From: Pantoea sp. WMus005
GTDB lineage: Bacteria > Pseudomonadota > Gammaproteobacteria > Enterobacterales > Enterobacteriaceae
Reading direction: 5' to 3'
Length of the DNA stretch: 64,000 bases
Assembly (NCBI RefSeq): GCF_013415305.1
Contig: NZ_JACBXU010000001.1
Coordinates: forward strand, 1,736,001-1,800,000
Part shown: piece after piece, positions 49,649 through 58,442 of the stretch
How positions within the stretch are numbered: the first letter of the stretch is position 1
Layout of the letters: every line of letters starts with the position of its first letter
Translations under genes and position numbers: made by a program
Notes under the pieces: generated by a model
Databases searched by the model: none
What the model was told of the DNA's origin: nothing
What the model saw: the letters and a program-made list of their open reading frames with translations, nothing else

Positions 49649-50790
49649 TCCACCGTTACCTTCGGTTCAACCGAGAGACCCAGCGGCAGTGGATGGTTTG
49701 GATCCAGGCCCTTGTCGATGACGATTTTCACCGGCACGCGCTGAACGATTTTCACATAGTTACCGGTGGCGTTTTCTGACGGGAAGGTCGAGAAGCGTGA
49801 GCCGGAGCCCATCTGAATACTGTCGACGTGTCCTTCCAGCTTCATGTCCGGCCAGGCATCGACGCTGATTTCAACTTTATCGCCCGGATTCATGCGTTGC
49901 AGCTGAGACTCTTTGAAGTTCGCAGTAACCCAGATTTCAGGCGAAACCAGCGAGAACAGAGAGGAACCGGCCTGCACCAGTGTGCCCAGCTGAACGTTAC
50001 GCTTGGTAATGAACCCGTCATAAGGCGCGCGAACCTGGGTATAGGAGAGATTAAGATCGGCCGTGCTTAACTGCGCCTTCGCCTGCTCAACCTGTTGCTG
50101 ACGCGCTTCCACATTCGTCTCCTGCTGACGAATCTGCAGGGCAACCTGTGAGGCGACTTCAACCTGGGCTTTCGCACTCTGTAACTGCGCCTGCGCCGAA
50201 CGTAGCTGCGCGGACGCGCTGTCGATATTACGCTGGCTGGTCGCACGTGGATCGACGCCACGCTGGCGACGGTAATCCGCCTGCGCATTCAGCATATTCG
50301 CTTCTGCTTTAGCCTGATCGGCCAGAGCCTGATCGCGCTGAGCCGGATACTGTACTTTTGACAGCGCCAGCTGGGCCTGCGCCTGATGCAATTGTGCAAC
50401 GGCTAAACCGAGCTGCGCATTAGCCTGTTCACGCTGGGCACGGTTGTCGCTGGGATCGATCTCTACCAGCAGATCGCCCTTCTTCACCCGCTGGTTATCG
50501 TTCACCAGCAACTTCACGACATAGCCGGAGGCTTTAGGCGCAATAGTAACGGCATCGCCTTCAGTAAAGGCGTCGTCGGTGGTTTCGATATTGCGGGTAG
50601 ATAACCAGAACCAGAGACCGACAATCAGCATAATCACCACCACCACCGCCAGAATAATCAGCGGCTTTTTACCGGGGCGTTTACGCTCAGGTTGCTGGTC
50701 GTTGTCCTGATTTTCCTCTGACTGACGGCTTTTATCCGTCACATTATCTGCGTCCTGCTGGTGTGGATCGTGTTGGTTATTCTCGCTCAT
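49645..50790 (-). CDS. HlyD/EmrA-type periplasmic adaptor of the efflux pump
   Basis: About 381-residue membrane-fusion protein. A hydrophilic cytoplasmic tail rich in Asp, Gln and Glu precedes one membrane anchor (PLIILAVVVVIMLIVGLWFW). Then come the lipoyl half-motif GYVVKLLVNDNQRVKKGDLL, a long alpha-hairpin (about 120-230) and the beta-barrel domain. First gene of the efflux operon. Start MSENNQHD is preferred; ATG at 50799 is an equally possible start and neither has a strong ribosome-binding site. Confidence 0.9.
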   Translation of the reverse strand: MSENNQHDPHQQDADNVTDKSRQSEENQDNDQQPERKRPGKKPLIILAVVVVIMLIVGLWFWLSTRNIETTDDAFTEGDAVTIAPKASGYVVKLLVNDNQRVKKGDLLVEIDPSDNRAQREQANAQLGLAVAQLHQAQAQLALSKVQYPAQRDQALADQAKAEANMLNAQADYRRQRGVDPRATSQRNIDSASAQLRSAQAQLQSAKAQVEVASQVALQIRQQETNVEARQQQVEQAKAQLSTADLNLSYTQVRAPYDGFITKRNVQLGTLVQAGSSLFSLVSPEIWVTANFKESQLQRMNPGDKVEISVDAWPDMKLEGHVDSIQMGSGSRFSTFPSENATGNYVKIVQRVPVKIVIDKGLDPNHPLPLGLSVEPKVTVE

Positions 50791-50901
50791 AGTTCCCATC
50801 ACTGGCTAAGGCCCTAATTCCCGGGCATAAAGGTCCTGTTAACCTTATCTCGGAAACTGACAAAATCCAGCGCAACTTTACGAAACTTGAGAAATGGCGC
50901 A

Positions 50902-50932
50902 CATCCTGCCACCTCTCAGAGGTAGCAGGATG
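50902..50932 (-). terminator. Long hairpin between ybiR and the efflux operon
   Basis: Arms CATCCTGC-n-ACCTC / GAGGT-n-GCAGGATG with a three-base loop form about thirteen pairs with one mismatch just past the ybiR stop. The T-run on the minus strand is poor. Confidence 0.6.
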
Positions 50933-50940
50933 CGTCGTGC

Positions 50941-52050
50941 CTAATTGAGCAACCGCAGAAGCAGCCAGCCGCTGGCCATTGACCAGGCCAGCAGAGGAAG
51001 GGAAAAGAGATGGAATTGCCACCACACGGCGCGATCTTTCGCCATACGCAAAGCAATGAGGTTAGCCAGGGAACCCGGCAGCAGACCGAATCCGCCTATA
51101 TTGACCGCCCAGGCGAGCACATCGGTCGGCGGGACTTTTTGCAGCAAAAGTATCGTTGCCGGGACGTTACTGATTACCTGTGACAGACCAATTGCCAGCA
51201 GATAGAGCTGCCCCTGACCAAAATGCGCCACCGCATCAAAATGAGCCTGCATGACTGGCAACCGCGTCAGCAGGAAGACGTCAACAAACATGGCGATGAA
51301 CACTGCCAGCAGGCTCCAGTCGATACGCTGCAACACCGGGCGCGCCATCGCCATGAAGGTGGCAAGGATCAGCAGCAGTATCCAGCCGGTAATCTCCAGC
51401 TCCAGACCGGCGATAAACAGCAGGTATAACACCACGCTGACGATAAACAGCGGCTTTTGCCACTCCGGCTGCTCCGGGTTGTCATGCTTATCAATCGACC
51501 GCTTTGAGAAGCTAAACCAGGTCAACACCACCAGGCTCAGCAGTAGCCAGGCAGCCAGCGGCAGCATCTGAACAATAAATCCCATAACGCTGAGCTTGCC
51601 GTGACTCCACAGCAGGATGTTTTGCGGGTTGCCGACAGGCGTCAGCAGCGATCCGGCATTAACCGCGAGCGCCTCAAAAATGATCAGTCGCGAGATAGGT
51701 AAATGTGAGAACTTTCGCAGCGTCAGCGTCAGTGGCACCAGAATAAACAGCGCCACATCGTTAGTCAGAAACGTCGAGAGCAAGGCAGCAGCCAGCACCA
51801 TAAATAGCGCAAGCGCACGCTCGTGCCGGAAACGGGCAATCAGTCGTCCCCCCAGCACATCAAAGTAGCCGCTGGTTTCCAGACCTTTGGTCAGTATCAA
51901 CAACCCGGTAAGGGTGATAATCGTATGCCAGTCTACGGCACCCGGCAGATCGGCCCAGCGAAAATCTGCCAGGAATGCCAGAACTACACCAATCACGATT
52001 AATAAATGCAAAATTGAGTCATGCAAAAAAGATCGAAGCAGTTGAGGCAT
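50941..52050 (-). CDS. ybiR: YbiR family anion transporter-like membrane protein
   Basis: 369-residue integral membrane protein of the ArsB/NhaD (CitMHS-like) superfamily with about ten helices. The two inverted-repeat motifs FLTNDVALFILVPLTL and LSQVISNVPATILLL, and the reentrant loop NAGSLLTPVGNPQNILLW, are typical of that fold. E. coli YbiR has the same place next to mntR; its substrate is unproven. It starts 20 bases after mntR and is probably co-transcribed. Confidence 0.9.
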   Translation of the reverse strand: MPQLLRSFLHDSILHLLIVIGVVLAFLADFRWADLPGAVDWHTIITLTGLLILTKGLETSGYFDVLGGRLIARFRHERALALFMVLAAALLSTFLTNDVALFILVPLTLTLRKFSHLPISRLIIFEALAVNAGSLLTPVGNPQNILLWSHGKLSVMGFIVQMLPLAAWLLLSLVVLTWFSFSKRSIDKHDNPEQPEWQKPLFIVSVVLYLLFIAGLELEITGWILLLILATFMAMARPVLQRIDWSLLAVFIAMFVDVFLLTRLPVMQAHFDAVAHFGQGQLYLLAIGLSQVISNVPATILLLQKVPPTDVLAWAVNIGGFGLLPGSLANLIALRMAKDRAVWWQFHLFSLPLLAWSMASGWLLLRLLN

Positions 52051-52070
52051 GGTGAGGGTACGCCTTAGCG

Positions 52071-52529
52071 TTAACGGGTTTCGGAGAACTTCTTAAATAC
52101 AGCCAGGGTTTCATCACTGACGTGATGTTCAATACCTTCAGAATCGCGCCGGGCCGTTTCGGGACTAATGCCTAACGCCAGCAGAAAACTTTCAACAATA
52201 TGATGACGGGCGCGACTCTCCTCTGCCAGTTTCTCACCTTCACTGGTCAGGAAGACACCGCGGTAAGGCACCTGCTCCACCAGCCCGGCACTGCCAAGCC
52301 GCTTCAGCATTTTAGCTACAGTGGGTTGCGAAACGCCCAGACGGGCCGCCATATCGACCTGACGTGCTTCGCCAAATTCACCAATCAAATCAGAGATTAA
52401 CTCAACGTAGTCATCAATTAATTCCCGACGATGCGCTTCACGCACCTGCCGAAAACCTTCGACATGCTCTTCAATATCTTTCAGTGGTCCTTTTGGCGCA
52501 GAAACCACGCTTTTAGCACGACGACTCAT
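52071..52529 (-). CDS. mntR: Manganese-responsive transcriptional regulator MntR
   Basis: 152-residue DtxR/MntR-family repressor (E. coli MntR 155). The winged-helix DNA-binding domain includes [20 protein letters not shown], and the metal-binding/dimerisation part holds [18 protein letters not shown] and [12 protein letters not shown] with the Glu/His ligands. In E. coli it represses mntH and mntS and activates mntP with Mn(II). A MntR-box-like dyad lies 115 bases upstream. Confidence 0.95.
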   Translation of the reverse strand: MSRRAKSVVSAPKGPLKDIEEHVEGFRQVREAHRRELIDDYVELISDLIGEFGEARQVDMAARLGVSQPTVAKMLKRLGSAGLVEQVPYRGVFLTSEGEKLAEESRARHHIVESFLLALGISPETARRDSEGIEHHVSDETLAVFKKFSETR

Positions 52530-52640
52530 TCAGCTTCCTCATTATTATTGCCCGTACTGACACTGCTGTACGGATTTAGCTGCGCTCATTGTAAACCAGC
52601 CGCAAAGAAGCTCAAATTTTTCGTCATTAGCCTTGGCTAA

Positions 52641-52664
52641 ACGATATAGCCAGTGCTATATTTG
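52641..52664 (+). promoter_or_regulatory. MntR-box-like operator upstream of mntS
   Basis: The dyad ATATAGC-CAGT-GCTATAT (52644-52661) has the spacing and the central ATAGC-N4-GCTAT of the E. coli MntR box. A possible -10 GATAAT follows at 52667-52672, so MntR binding here would block transcription of the downstream small gene. The predicted leader to the first start would then be about 105 bases. Confidence 0.75.
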
Positions 52665-52782
52665 TTGATAATGTAAGCAGCAAATGAGTGATCCTTGTTG
52701 ATCCTCTGTTGCTCCGGTGATGATGACGCTTCTCACCGCAGGCTGCTGACTACTGCGTCGACTATGATTGGGAGGTGATTCT

Positions 52783-52974
52783 ATGAGCACCCTGAAATGT
52801 TGCTTAGATTGCAGCAAATGCTTCCAGGCTGAAAAGAAAACAACCACGGAGATGAAATCCTGGCTGTGCCTGCTGACGCGTTCCCCGTTCACACTGCGTC
52901 TGATGTTGATTGAAAAACTGCTGGGCCATAAGCCTGCCGATCGTCGCTGTCAGAATCTGATCTGGCGCGGCTAA
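52783..52974 (+). CDS. mntS: Small manganese protein MntS, with a Cys-rich N-terminal extension
   Basis: E. coli MntS (42 residues) is a MntR-repressed small protein that raises usable Mn by inhibiting the exporter MntP. The C-terminal 40 residues here (from Met24, base 52852) resemble it around LTRSPFTLRLMLIEKLL. The same frame is open upstream to ATG 52783, which has a near-perfect GGGAGGTG site five bases before it, giving a 63-residue protein with Cys at 6, 7, 10 and 13 (CCLDCSKC). Met24 has only ACGGAG. I annotate the longer form; the short form is the fallback. Downstream of a MntR box and divergent from mntR. Confidence 0.78.
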   Translation: MSTLKCCLDCSKCFQAEKKTTTEMKSWLCLLTRSPFTLRLMLIEKLLGHKPADRRCQNLIWRG

Positions 52975-53164
52975 TCCTGATTCAGTGCCTTTCAGCCAGT
53001 GGCTGAGAGGCGCACTTCCCCCCTCTGATCTCTTTTTTCTAACGTTGCCACATGCACATGATGCCCTGCGGCATAACGTCGCATGGCTGTTGATCGGCTT
53101 TAGATTTAAAGAAGAGGCAGGAAACGTGCAGAGACGGAAAAGTGGCAGGTAAATTCAGCGCAAT

Positions 53165-53193
53165 AAAAAACGGCCCACAAGGGGCCGTTTTTT
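53165..53193. terminator. Bidirectional mntS / ompX terminator
   Basis: CGGCCC / GGGCCG stem extended by A:T pairs, loop ACAAG, with six A residues before and six T residues after. Confidence 0.92.
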
Positions 53194-53214
53194 GGCAGGT
53201 CAGCTAAGCTAAAC

Positions 53215-53727
53215 TTAGAAGCTGTAACCTACGCCAGCAATCCAGGTACCGACGTCAACGCTACGGATACGGCTCTGCTCGTAACCAACGTCAAGTGCGA
53301 TGTCCTGCATTGGGTTAAACTGAAGACCTGCACCGTAAGAGAAACCTACGTCGCTGGTGTCAGTTTTATCACGTGATGAAGTATCGTTGCCCTGGTATTT
53401 ACCGTAGCCGATACCTACAACACCATAGATGCTAGCCCAGTCGTTCAGACGGAAAGCTGGACCACCGGTCACACCGTAGTACTGGCCTTTATTGTAAACG
53501 CCATCTTCGGTACGATCTTTTTCAGTGTAGGTGAATGAACCGATCCAACCCAGTGGGTTAGAACCGTCTTCGTAGCGGTATTTCAGGTTGAAGCCGTTAG
53601 CTTTGTTAGCAACGCCCTGATAATCGCTCTGAGCATAGCCACCAGTTACGGTGCTCTGTGCCATTGCTGAACCTGCAGATACTGCCAGTACACAGGCTAA
53701 TGCTGAAAGACATGCAATTTTTTTCAT
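53215..53727 (-). CDS. ompX: Outer-membrane protein OmpX
   Basis: 170-residue small beta-barrel porin-like protein (E. coli 171). Signal peptide MKKIACLSALACVLAVSAGSAMA is followed by eight antiparallel strands rich in alternating aromatic residues; the chain ends in Phe (GVGYSF), the BAM recognition signal. It belongs to the Ail/Lom family linked to surface interaction. Start fixed by GAGGTGG upstream. It is a known target class of sRNA regulation (CyaR, MicA) in E. coli. Confidence 0.96.
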   Translation of the reverse strand: MKKIACLSALACVLAVSAGSAMAQSTVTGGYAQSDYQGVANKANGFNLKYRYEDGSNPLGWIGSFTYTEKDRTEDGVYNKGQYYGVTGGPAFRLNDWASIYGVVGIGYGKYQGNDTSSRDKTDTSDVGFSYGAGLQFNPMQDIALDVGYEQSRIRSVDVGTWIAGVGYSF

Positions 53728-54095
53728 AACCACCTCAAATGTGAAAATACTTCTCTCCTGACAACGCTGAAAATATAACAAAAAATAGCGAGAAACTCTG
53801 CCCGGATTTTGTTGTCTAACAGAAAGTTTGGTGTAACAGGAAGTTAATGCAACAGACTATGTCATTCATTTCTCTTATAAAAACCGTCATCTTCCTGCAA
53901 TAATCATTTTGTGCTTATTACGTTGTTTAAGTTAAATCCTAAAAAAACCTGACATTTCTTTACCAAAATGGCACTGATTTTGACCAGATTTTGCTCAGTT
54001 AAGGCAAATTTAAAAACTTATTTCACTGATTTTTTGCCCGCCATTTCCTTTACACTGGTTCATTCACATGCTGATGACCAGGAAAAGTACACAGG
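53728..54095. promoter_or_regulatory. Divergent ompX / rhtA promoter region
   Basis: A 368-base AT-rich region between the two start codons. It must hold the leftward ompX leader and promoter and the rightward rhtA promoter. No additional gene, riboswitch or strong dyad was recognised. Confidence 0.45.
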
Positions 54096-55010
54096 ATGTC
54101 TGCCTCTCCCGCTTCTAAAACCCTTGCCCCAATAGTGTTGCCGATAGCCGTACTGCTGATTGCGATGCTGTCGCTACAGGGCGGTGCTTCGCTGGCAAAA
54201 AGCCTGTTTCCTGCGGTAGGCGCCACCGGTATCACCGCGCTGCGCCTGGGATTCGGCACGCTGATCCTCTGTGTCATCTTCAAACCCTGGCGTTTACGCT
54301 TTAGTCGGGAGCAGCGTCTGCCTCTGCTGATGTACGGCCTGGCCTTGGGCACCATGAATTTCACCTTCTATCTGGCGATTCGTACCGTGCCGCTGGGCGT
54401 GGCGGTGGGACTGGAATTCACCGGCCCGCTTGCACTGGCACTGTTTGGATCGCGCCGACCGCTCGATTTTGTCTGGGTGCTACTGGCGGTGATTGGTCTG
54501 TGGTTCCTGCTGCCTTTTGGCACCGGCATGACAGCCATTGATCCGCTGGGTGCAGCGCTGGCCGTAAGTGCGGGTGCCTGCTGGGCGATCTATATTCTGG
54601 CAGGACAGCGGGCAGGCGCAGAACATGGTCCGGCCACAGTGGCCATCGGTTCCCTGATTGCCTCAGTGATTTTTGTGCCGCTGGGGCTGACATTCGCAGA
54701 AAGTGGCATCTGGACATGGGCTGTGATGCCTGTCGCGTTGCTGGTTGCCCTGCTCTCCAGCGCCATTCCCTACTCACTCGAGATGATCGCCCTCACCCGC
54801 TTACCGGCACGCATCTTCGGTACGTTGATGAGTCTTGAACCCGCCATGGCCGCCTTTTCCGGCATGCTGTTTCTGGGGGAAACCCTGACCGGGCTTCAGT
54901 GGCTGGCGTTGCTGGCTATCATCATCGCCTCGGCCGGGTCCACGCTGACCATGCGGCCGAAAAAGAGTCAGTTAAACAGTGTTGAATTATCAGACGATAG
55001 TCAGAAATAA
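54096..55010 (+). CDS. rhtA: Threonine/homoserine exporter RhtA
   Basis: 304-residue inner-membrane exporter of the EamA (DMT) superfamily with ten helices in two repeats (E. coli 295). Strongly conserved stretches are LQGGASLAKSLFPAVGATG, GVAVGLEFTGPLALALFGS, SGQRAGAEHGPATVAIGS-like (AGQRAGAEHGPATVAIGS) and PYSLEMIALTRLPARIFGTL. It exports homoserine, threonine and some other amino acids. Place between ompX and dps agrees with E. coli. Confidence 0.95.
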   Translation: MSASPASKTLAPIVLPIAVLLIAMLSLQGGASLAKSLFPAVGATGITALRLGFGTLILCVIFKPWRLRFSREQRLPLLMYGLALGTMNFTFYLAIRTVPLGVAVGLEFTGPLALALFGSRRPLDFVWVLLAVIGLWFLLPFGTGMTAIDPLGAALAVSAGACWAIYILAGQRAGAEHGPATVAIGSLIASVIFVPLGLTFAESGIWTWAVMPVALLVALLSSAIPYSLEMIALTRLPARIFGTLMSLEPAMAAFSGMLFLGETLTGLQWLALLAIIIASAGSTLTMRPKKSQLNSVELSDDSQK

Positions 55011-55336
55011 CCCCTTTCAGCCCGCTCTGCTGGCGGGCTAAATAACAATCATGCTCATCATGAGAACTATTCTTAATCATCTTTCTTTTAAGCGCTGACT
55101 ATTTTGAAATAGTCGCTTACCAGTTATTTACAAACTCATATAACCTATTGATTTAATTTTATATGTTTAGCTGTTTTTATTTTAACATGGTATTAACGTT
55201 TCAGGCGATGCTTCGCATTTAAAAAAAGACCCACGCTATTTCATCCATTGACAAAGTCGTTTCTGCAAAGCTGAAAAGCGCTGCTATACTTATTCGGTAC
55301 TTGATTAGGACAACCATCAAAGAGAGGACTGAAACG
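55011..55336 (+). promoter_or_regulatory. rhtA-dps intergenic region with dps promoter
   Basis: A hairpin AGCCCGC / GCGGGCT (55019-55039) lies just past rhtA, without a T-run. The dps -10 element CTATACTT (55284-55291), of sigma-S style, lies about 50 bases upstream of the start codon; a TTGACA at 55248-55253 is too far for a standard -35. The A/T-rich stretch between could bind Fis, IHF or H-NS, as in E. coli. Confidence 0.5.
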
Positions 55337-55840
55337 ATGAGTACCGCTAAATTGGTTAAAACTAAATCTTCTGACCTGATTTATACCCGCAATGACGTGG
55401 CCGAAGACGAGAAGAAAGCCACCATCGCGGTGTTGAACCGTCTGGTAGTCGAGTTTATTGACCTGTCATTGATTACTAAGCAGGCGCACTGGAACATGCG
55501 CGGTGCTAACTTCATCGGTGTGCATGAGATGCTGGACGGCTTCCGCACTGCGATCACCGATCATCAGGACACCATTGCTGAGCGTGTCGTTCAACTGGGT
55601 GGCGTGGCGCTGGGTACTACGCAGGTGGTTAACGATACGACGCCGCTGAAAAGCTATCCGCTGAACATCCACAGCGTTCAGGATCATCTGAAAGCGCTGG
55701 CAGACCGCTACAGCGTTGTTGCTAATGATACCCGTAAAGCCATTTCTGAAGTGAAAGACGAAGATACTGCTGACATCTTTACTGCAGCATCACGCGATCT
55801 GGATAAATTCCTGTGGTTCATCGAAGCCAACATTGAATAA
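55337..55840 (+). CDS. dps: DNA-binding ferritin-like protein Dps
   Basis: 167-residue dodecameric miniferritin, identical length to E. coli Dps. It oxidises Fe(II) with H2O2 and compacts DNA in stationary phase. Ferroxidase ligands H51, H63, D67, D78 and E82 sit at the same numbers as in E. coli, and the Lys-rich N-terminus ([10 protein letters not shown]) used for DNA binding is retained. Start ATG follows AGAGAGGAC. Confidence 0.97.
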   Translation: MSTAKLVKTKSSDLIYTRNDVAEDEKKATIAVLNRLVVEFIDLSLITKQAHWNMRGANFIGVHEMLDGFRTAITDHQDTIAERVVQLGGVALGTTQVVNDTTPLKSYPLNIHSVQDHLKALADRYSVVANDTRKAISEVKDEDTADIFTAASRDLDKFLWFIEANIE

Positions 55841-55858
55841 AACTCACTGCAGTCAATC

Positions 55859-55881
55859 AGGCGGGGAAACCCGCCTTTTTT
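55859..55881 (+). terminator. dps terminator
   Basis: Seven-base stem AGGCGGG / CCCGCCT with a GAAA tetraloop and six T residues. Confidence 0.93.
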
Positions 55882-55967
55882 ACGTCTGTGTTACCGCATT
55901 TTTATGACCCTGTTAACAGTTCTTCCTTCCTTCGCTTCACAGCCTTAACATCTGAGGCACACTACCG

Positions 55968-56105
55968 TTTGCACCAAAATAGCCGCATGCACCAAAACTA
56001 AACACCAAAATGGTGCAAAGGCAGAATTAACTGCAAAATCGTGTCAGCTATGTTATTCAACTCCCTGATTTCTCGCATTTTGCAATGTTGGCATAGTTCT
56101 TTCAT
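55968..56105 (+). promoter_or_regulatory. glnH control region: NtrC-type enhancers and sigma-54-like promoter
   Basis: Three copies of CACCAAAA occur: TTTGCACCAAAATAG (from 55968), ATGCACCAAAAC (from 55987) and ACACCAAAATGGTGCA (56002-56017), the last close to the NtrC consensus TGCAC-N7-GTGCA. A sigma-54-like element TTGGCA begins at 56088, but the -12 dinucleotide reads TC instead of GC at 56102-56103. This is the layout of E. coli glnHp2. Confidence 0.6.
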
Positions 56106-56159
56106 ATGACAAGCCGCAAACGCAGGCCCTGCCGCCTGGTAGTAAAAAAAGGAAAAATG

Positions 56160-56906
56160 ATGAAGTCACTGTTAAAAGTTTCTGTGGCCGCGCTGGCGCT
56201 GGCCTTCTCCCTCTCCTCCACTGCAGCCGAAAAGAAGCTGGTCGTCGCGACTGATACCGCCTTTGTTCCGTTTGAATTCAAACAAGGCGACAAATATGTC
56301 GGCTTTGATGTGGATCTGTGGGATGCCATTGCAAAAGAGCTGAAGCTTGATTACACCCTGAAGCCAATGGACTTCAGCGGCATTATCCCTGCACTGCAAA
56401 CGCGCAATGTCGATCTGGCACTGGCGGGTATCACCATTACTGAAGAACGTAAAAAAGCGATCGAGTTTTCTGATGGTTATTACAAAAGCGGTTTGCAGGT
56501 CATGGTGCGTAATAATGAAAACGACATCAAAGGCATCAGCGATCTGAACGGTAAAGTGGTTGCTGTGAAAAGCGGTACCGGCTCTGTGGAATACGCAAAA
56601 GCTAACATCAAATCTAAAGACCTGCGTCAATTCCCGAACATCGACAGCGCCTATATGGAGCTGGGCACCAACCGTGCGGACGCCGTGCTGCATGACACGC
56701 CTAACATCCTTTACTTCATCCACACTGCGGGTAAAGGCCGCTTTAAAGCGGTAGGCGACTCAATTGAAGCGCAGCAGTATGGTATTGCCTTCCCGAAAGG
56801 CAGCGACGATTTACGTGAAAAAGTTAACGGCGCACTGAAAACCCTGAAAGAGAACGGCACCTACAACACGCTCTATAAAAAATGGTTTGGCACCGAACCT
56901 AAATAA
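56160..56906 (+). CDS. glnH: Glutamine-binding periplasmic protein GlnH
   Basis: 248-residue solute-binding protein, same length as E. coli GlnH. Signal peptide ends LSSTAA; mature protein starts [18 protein letters not shown]. Glutamine-site stretches [39 protein letters not shown] and [13 protein letters not shown] are nearly unchanged. Two adjacent ATG codons (56157, 56160) exist; the second matches the E. coli start. First gene of glnHPQ. Confidence 0.96.
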   Translation: MKSLLKVSVAALALAFSLSSTAAEKKLVVATDTAFVPFEFKQGDKYVGFDVDLWDAIAKELKLDYTLKPMDFSGIIPALQTRNVDLALAGITITEERKKAIEFSDGYYKSGLQVMVRNNENDIKGISDLNGKVVAVKSGTGSVEYAKANIKSKDLRQFPNIDSAYMELGTNRADAVLHDTPNILYFIHTAGKGRFKAVGDSIEAQQYGIAFPKGSDDLREKVNGALKTLKENGTYNTLYKKWFGTEPK

Positions 56907-56930
56907 TAATTTGCCCGTTATCTGATTTCA

Positions 56931-56957
56931 GCAGGGAAACTTTTTCCCTGCTTTTTT
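56931..56957 (+). terminator. Attenuating terminator between glnH and glnP
   Basis: Nine-base stem GCAGGGAAA / TTTCCCTGC with a three-base loop and six T residues within the operon. Partial termination would give more binding protein than permease. Confidence 0.85.
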
Positions 56958-56984
56958 CCATCGCAACATATCTGGAGTGACACC

Positions 56985-57644
56985 ATGGAGTTTGACTGGA
57001 GCGTCATCTGGCCCGCCATGCCAGCGCTGCTTGAAGGCGCTAAACTGACCTTAATAATCTCAATTATTGGACTGGTTGGCGGCCTGTTCATCGGGCTGGT
57101 AGCCGGTTTTGCCCGCGCTTACGGCGGCTGGATCACCAATAACATCGCACTGGTGTTTATCGAAATCATCCGTGGCACCCCGATCGTGGTGCAGGTGATG
57201 TTTATCTATTTTGCTTTGCCGATGGCCTTCCCCGACCTGCGCATTGATCCCTTCAGCGCGGCGGTGGTCACCATCATGATTAACTCTGGCGCGTATATTG
57301 CCGAGATTACCCGTGGTGCCGTGCTGTCGATCAACAAGGGCTTCCGCGAAGCCGGACTGGCGCTTGGCCTGTCGAGCCGCGAGACGCTGCGCTACGTGAT
57401 TATGCCGCTGGCGCTGCGCCGTATGCTGCCGCCGCTGGGCAACCAGTGGATTGTCAGCATCAAAGATACCTCACTGTTCATCGTTATCGGTGTGGCTGAA
57501 CTGACACGTCAGGGTCAGGAAATTATTGCCGGTAACTTCCGCGCTCTGGAAATCTGGAGCGCCGTCGCGATCATCTATCTTGTGATTACGCTGGTGTTGA
57601 GCTTTGTGCTGCGCCGCATTGAGAAAAGGGTGAAAATCCTGTGA
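56985..57644 (+). CDS. glnP: Glutamine ABC transporter permease GlnP
   Basis: 219-residue inner-membrane permease (E. coli 219) of the His/Glu/Gln family with five helices, the [19 protein letters not shown] motif and the EAA loop [21 protein letters not shown]. It overlaps glnQ by four bases. Confidence 0.96.
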   Translation: MEFDWSVIWPAMPALLEGAKLTLIISIIGLVGGLFIGLVAGFARAYGGWITNNIALVFIEIIRGTPIVVQVMFIYFALPMAFPDLRIDPFSAAVVTIMINSGAYIAEITRGAVLSINKGFREAGLALGLSSRETLRYVIMPLALRRMLPPLGNQWIVSIKDTSLFIVIGVAELTRQGQEIIAGNFRALEIWSAVAIIYLVITLVLSFVLRRIEKRVKIL

Positions 57645-58363
57645 TTGAATTTAAAGATGTCTCCAAGCATTTTGGCCAGACCCAGGTGCTGCACAATATT
57701 GATCTGAAAATTAACCAGGGCGAAGTGGTGGTCATTATCGGTCCCTCCGGTTCCGGTAAGTCGACGCTGCTGCGTTGCATTAACAAGCTGGAAGAGATCA
57801 CCAGTGGCGAGCTGATTGTTGATGGCCTGCGCGTGAATGACCCGAAAGTTGATGACCGCCTGATTCGTCAGGAAGCGGGCATGGTGTTTCAGCAGTTTCA
57901 TCTGTTCCCACAGATGAGTGCGCTGGACAACGTCGCCTTTGGTCCCATTCGGGTGCGCGGTGCCAGCAAAGAGGCGGCACGCCAGCTGGCGCGTGAACTG
58001 CTGGGCAAAGTGGGCCTGGCCGAGCGTGCGCATCACTTCCCGTCTGAGCTTTCCGGTGGTCAGCAGCAGCGCGTGGCGATTGCTCGTGCGCTGGCGGTTA
58101 AGCCAAAAATGATGCTATTTGATGAACCCACCTCAGCGCTGGACCCGGAACTGCGTCACGAAGTGCTGAAAGTGATGCAGGATCTGGCGGAAGAAGGCAT
58201 GACGATGGTGATTGTGACGCACGAAGTCGGCTTCGCACAGAAGGTCGCTTCGCGCCTGATCTTTATCGACAAAGGCCGGATTGCGGAAGATGGCGATCCC
58301 GACAGCCTGATCAGCAACCCCCCCAGCGATCGTCTGCGCGAATTTCTGCAGCACGTCTCCTGA
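57641..58363 (+). CDS. glnQ: Glutamine ABC transporter ATP-binding protein GlnQ
   Basis: 240-residue ATPase, same length as E. coli GlnQ. Walker [11 protein letters not shown]-loop [14 protein letters not shown], signature [15 protein letters not shown], Walker [14 protein letters not shown] and switch His [10 protein letters not shown] are intact. Last gene of glnHPQ. Confidence 0.97.
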   Translation: MIEFKDVSKHFGQTQVLHNIDLKINQGEVVVIIGPSGSGKSTLLRCINKLEEITSGELIVDGLRVNDPKVDDRLIRQEAGMVFQQFHLFPQMSALDNVAFGPIRVRGASKEAARQLARELLGKVGLAERAHHFPSELSGGQQQRVAIARALAVKPKMMLFDEPTSALDPELRHEVLKVMQDLAEEGMTMVIVTHEVGFAQKVASRLIFIDKGRIAEDGDPDSLISNPPSDRLREFLQHVS

Positions 58364-58367
58364 TCGA

Positions 58368-58397
58368 AACGGGCCGCATCGCGGCCCGTTCTTTTTT
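58368..58397 (+). terminator. glnHPQ terminator
   Basis: Ten-base perfect stem AACGGGCCGC / GCGGCCCGTT with loop ATC, followed by C and six T residues, just past glnQ. Confidence 0.92.
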
Positions 58398-58442
58398 CCT
58401 CTTCGTCCGCAGATAAACCCGTTGCCCGCGTAAAGAGACCTC

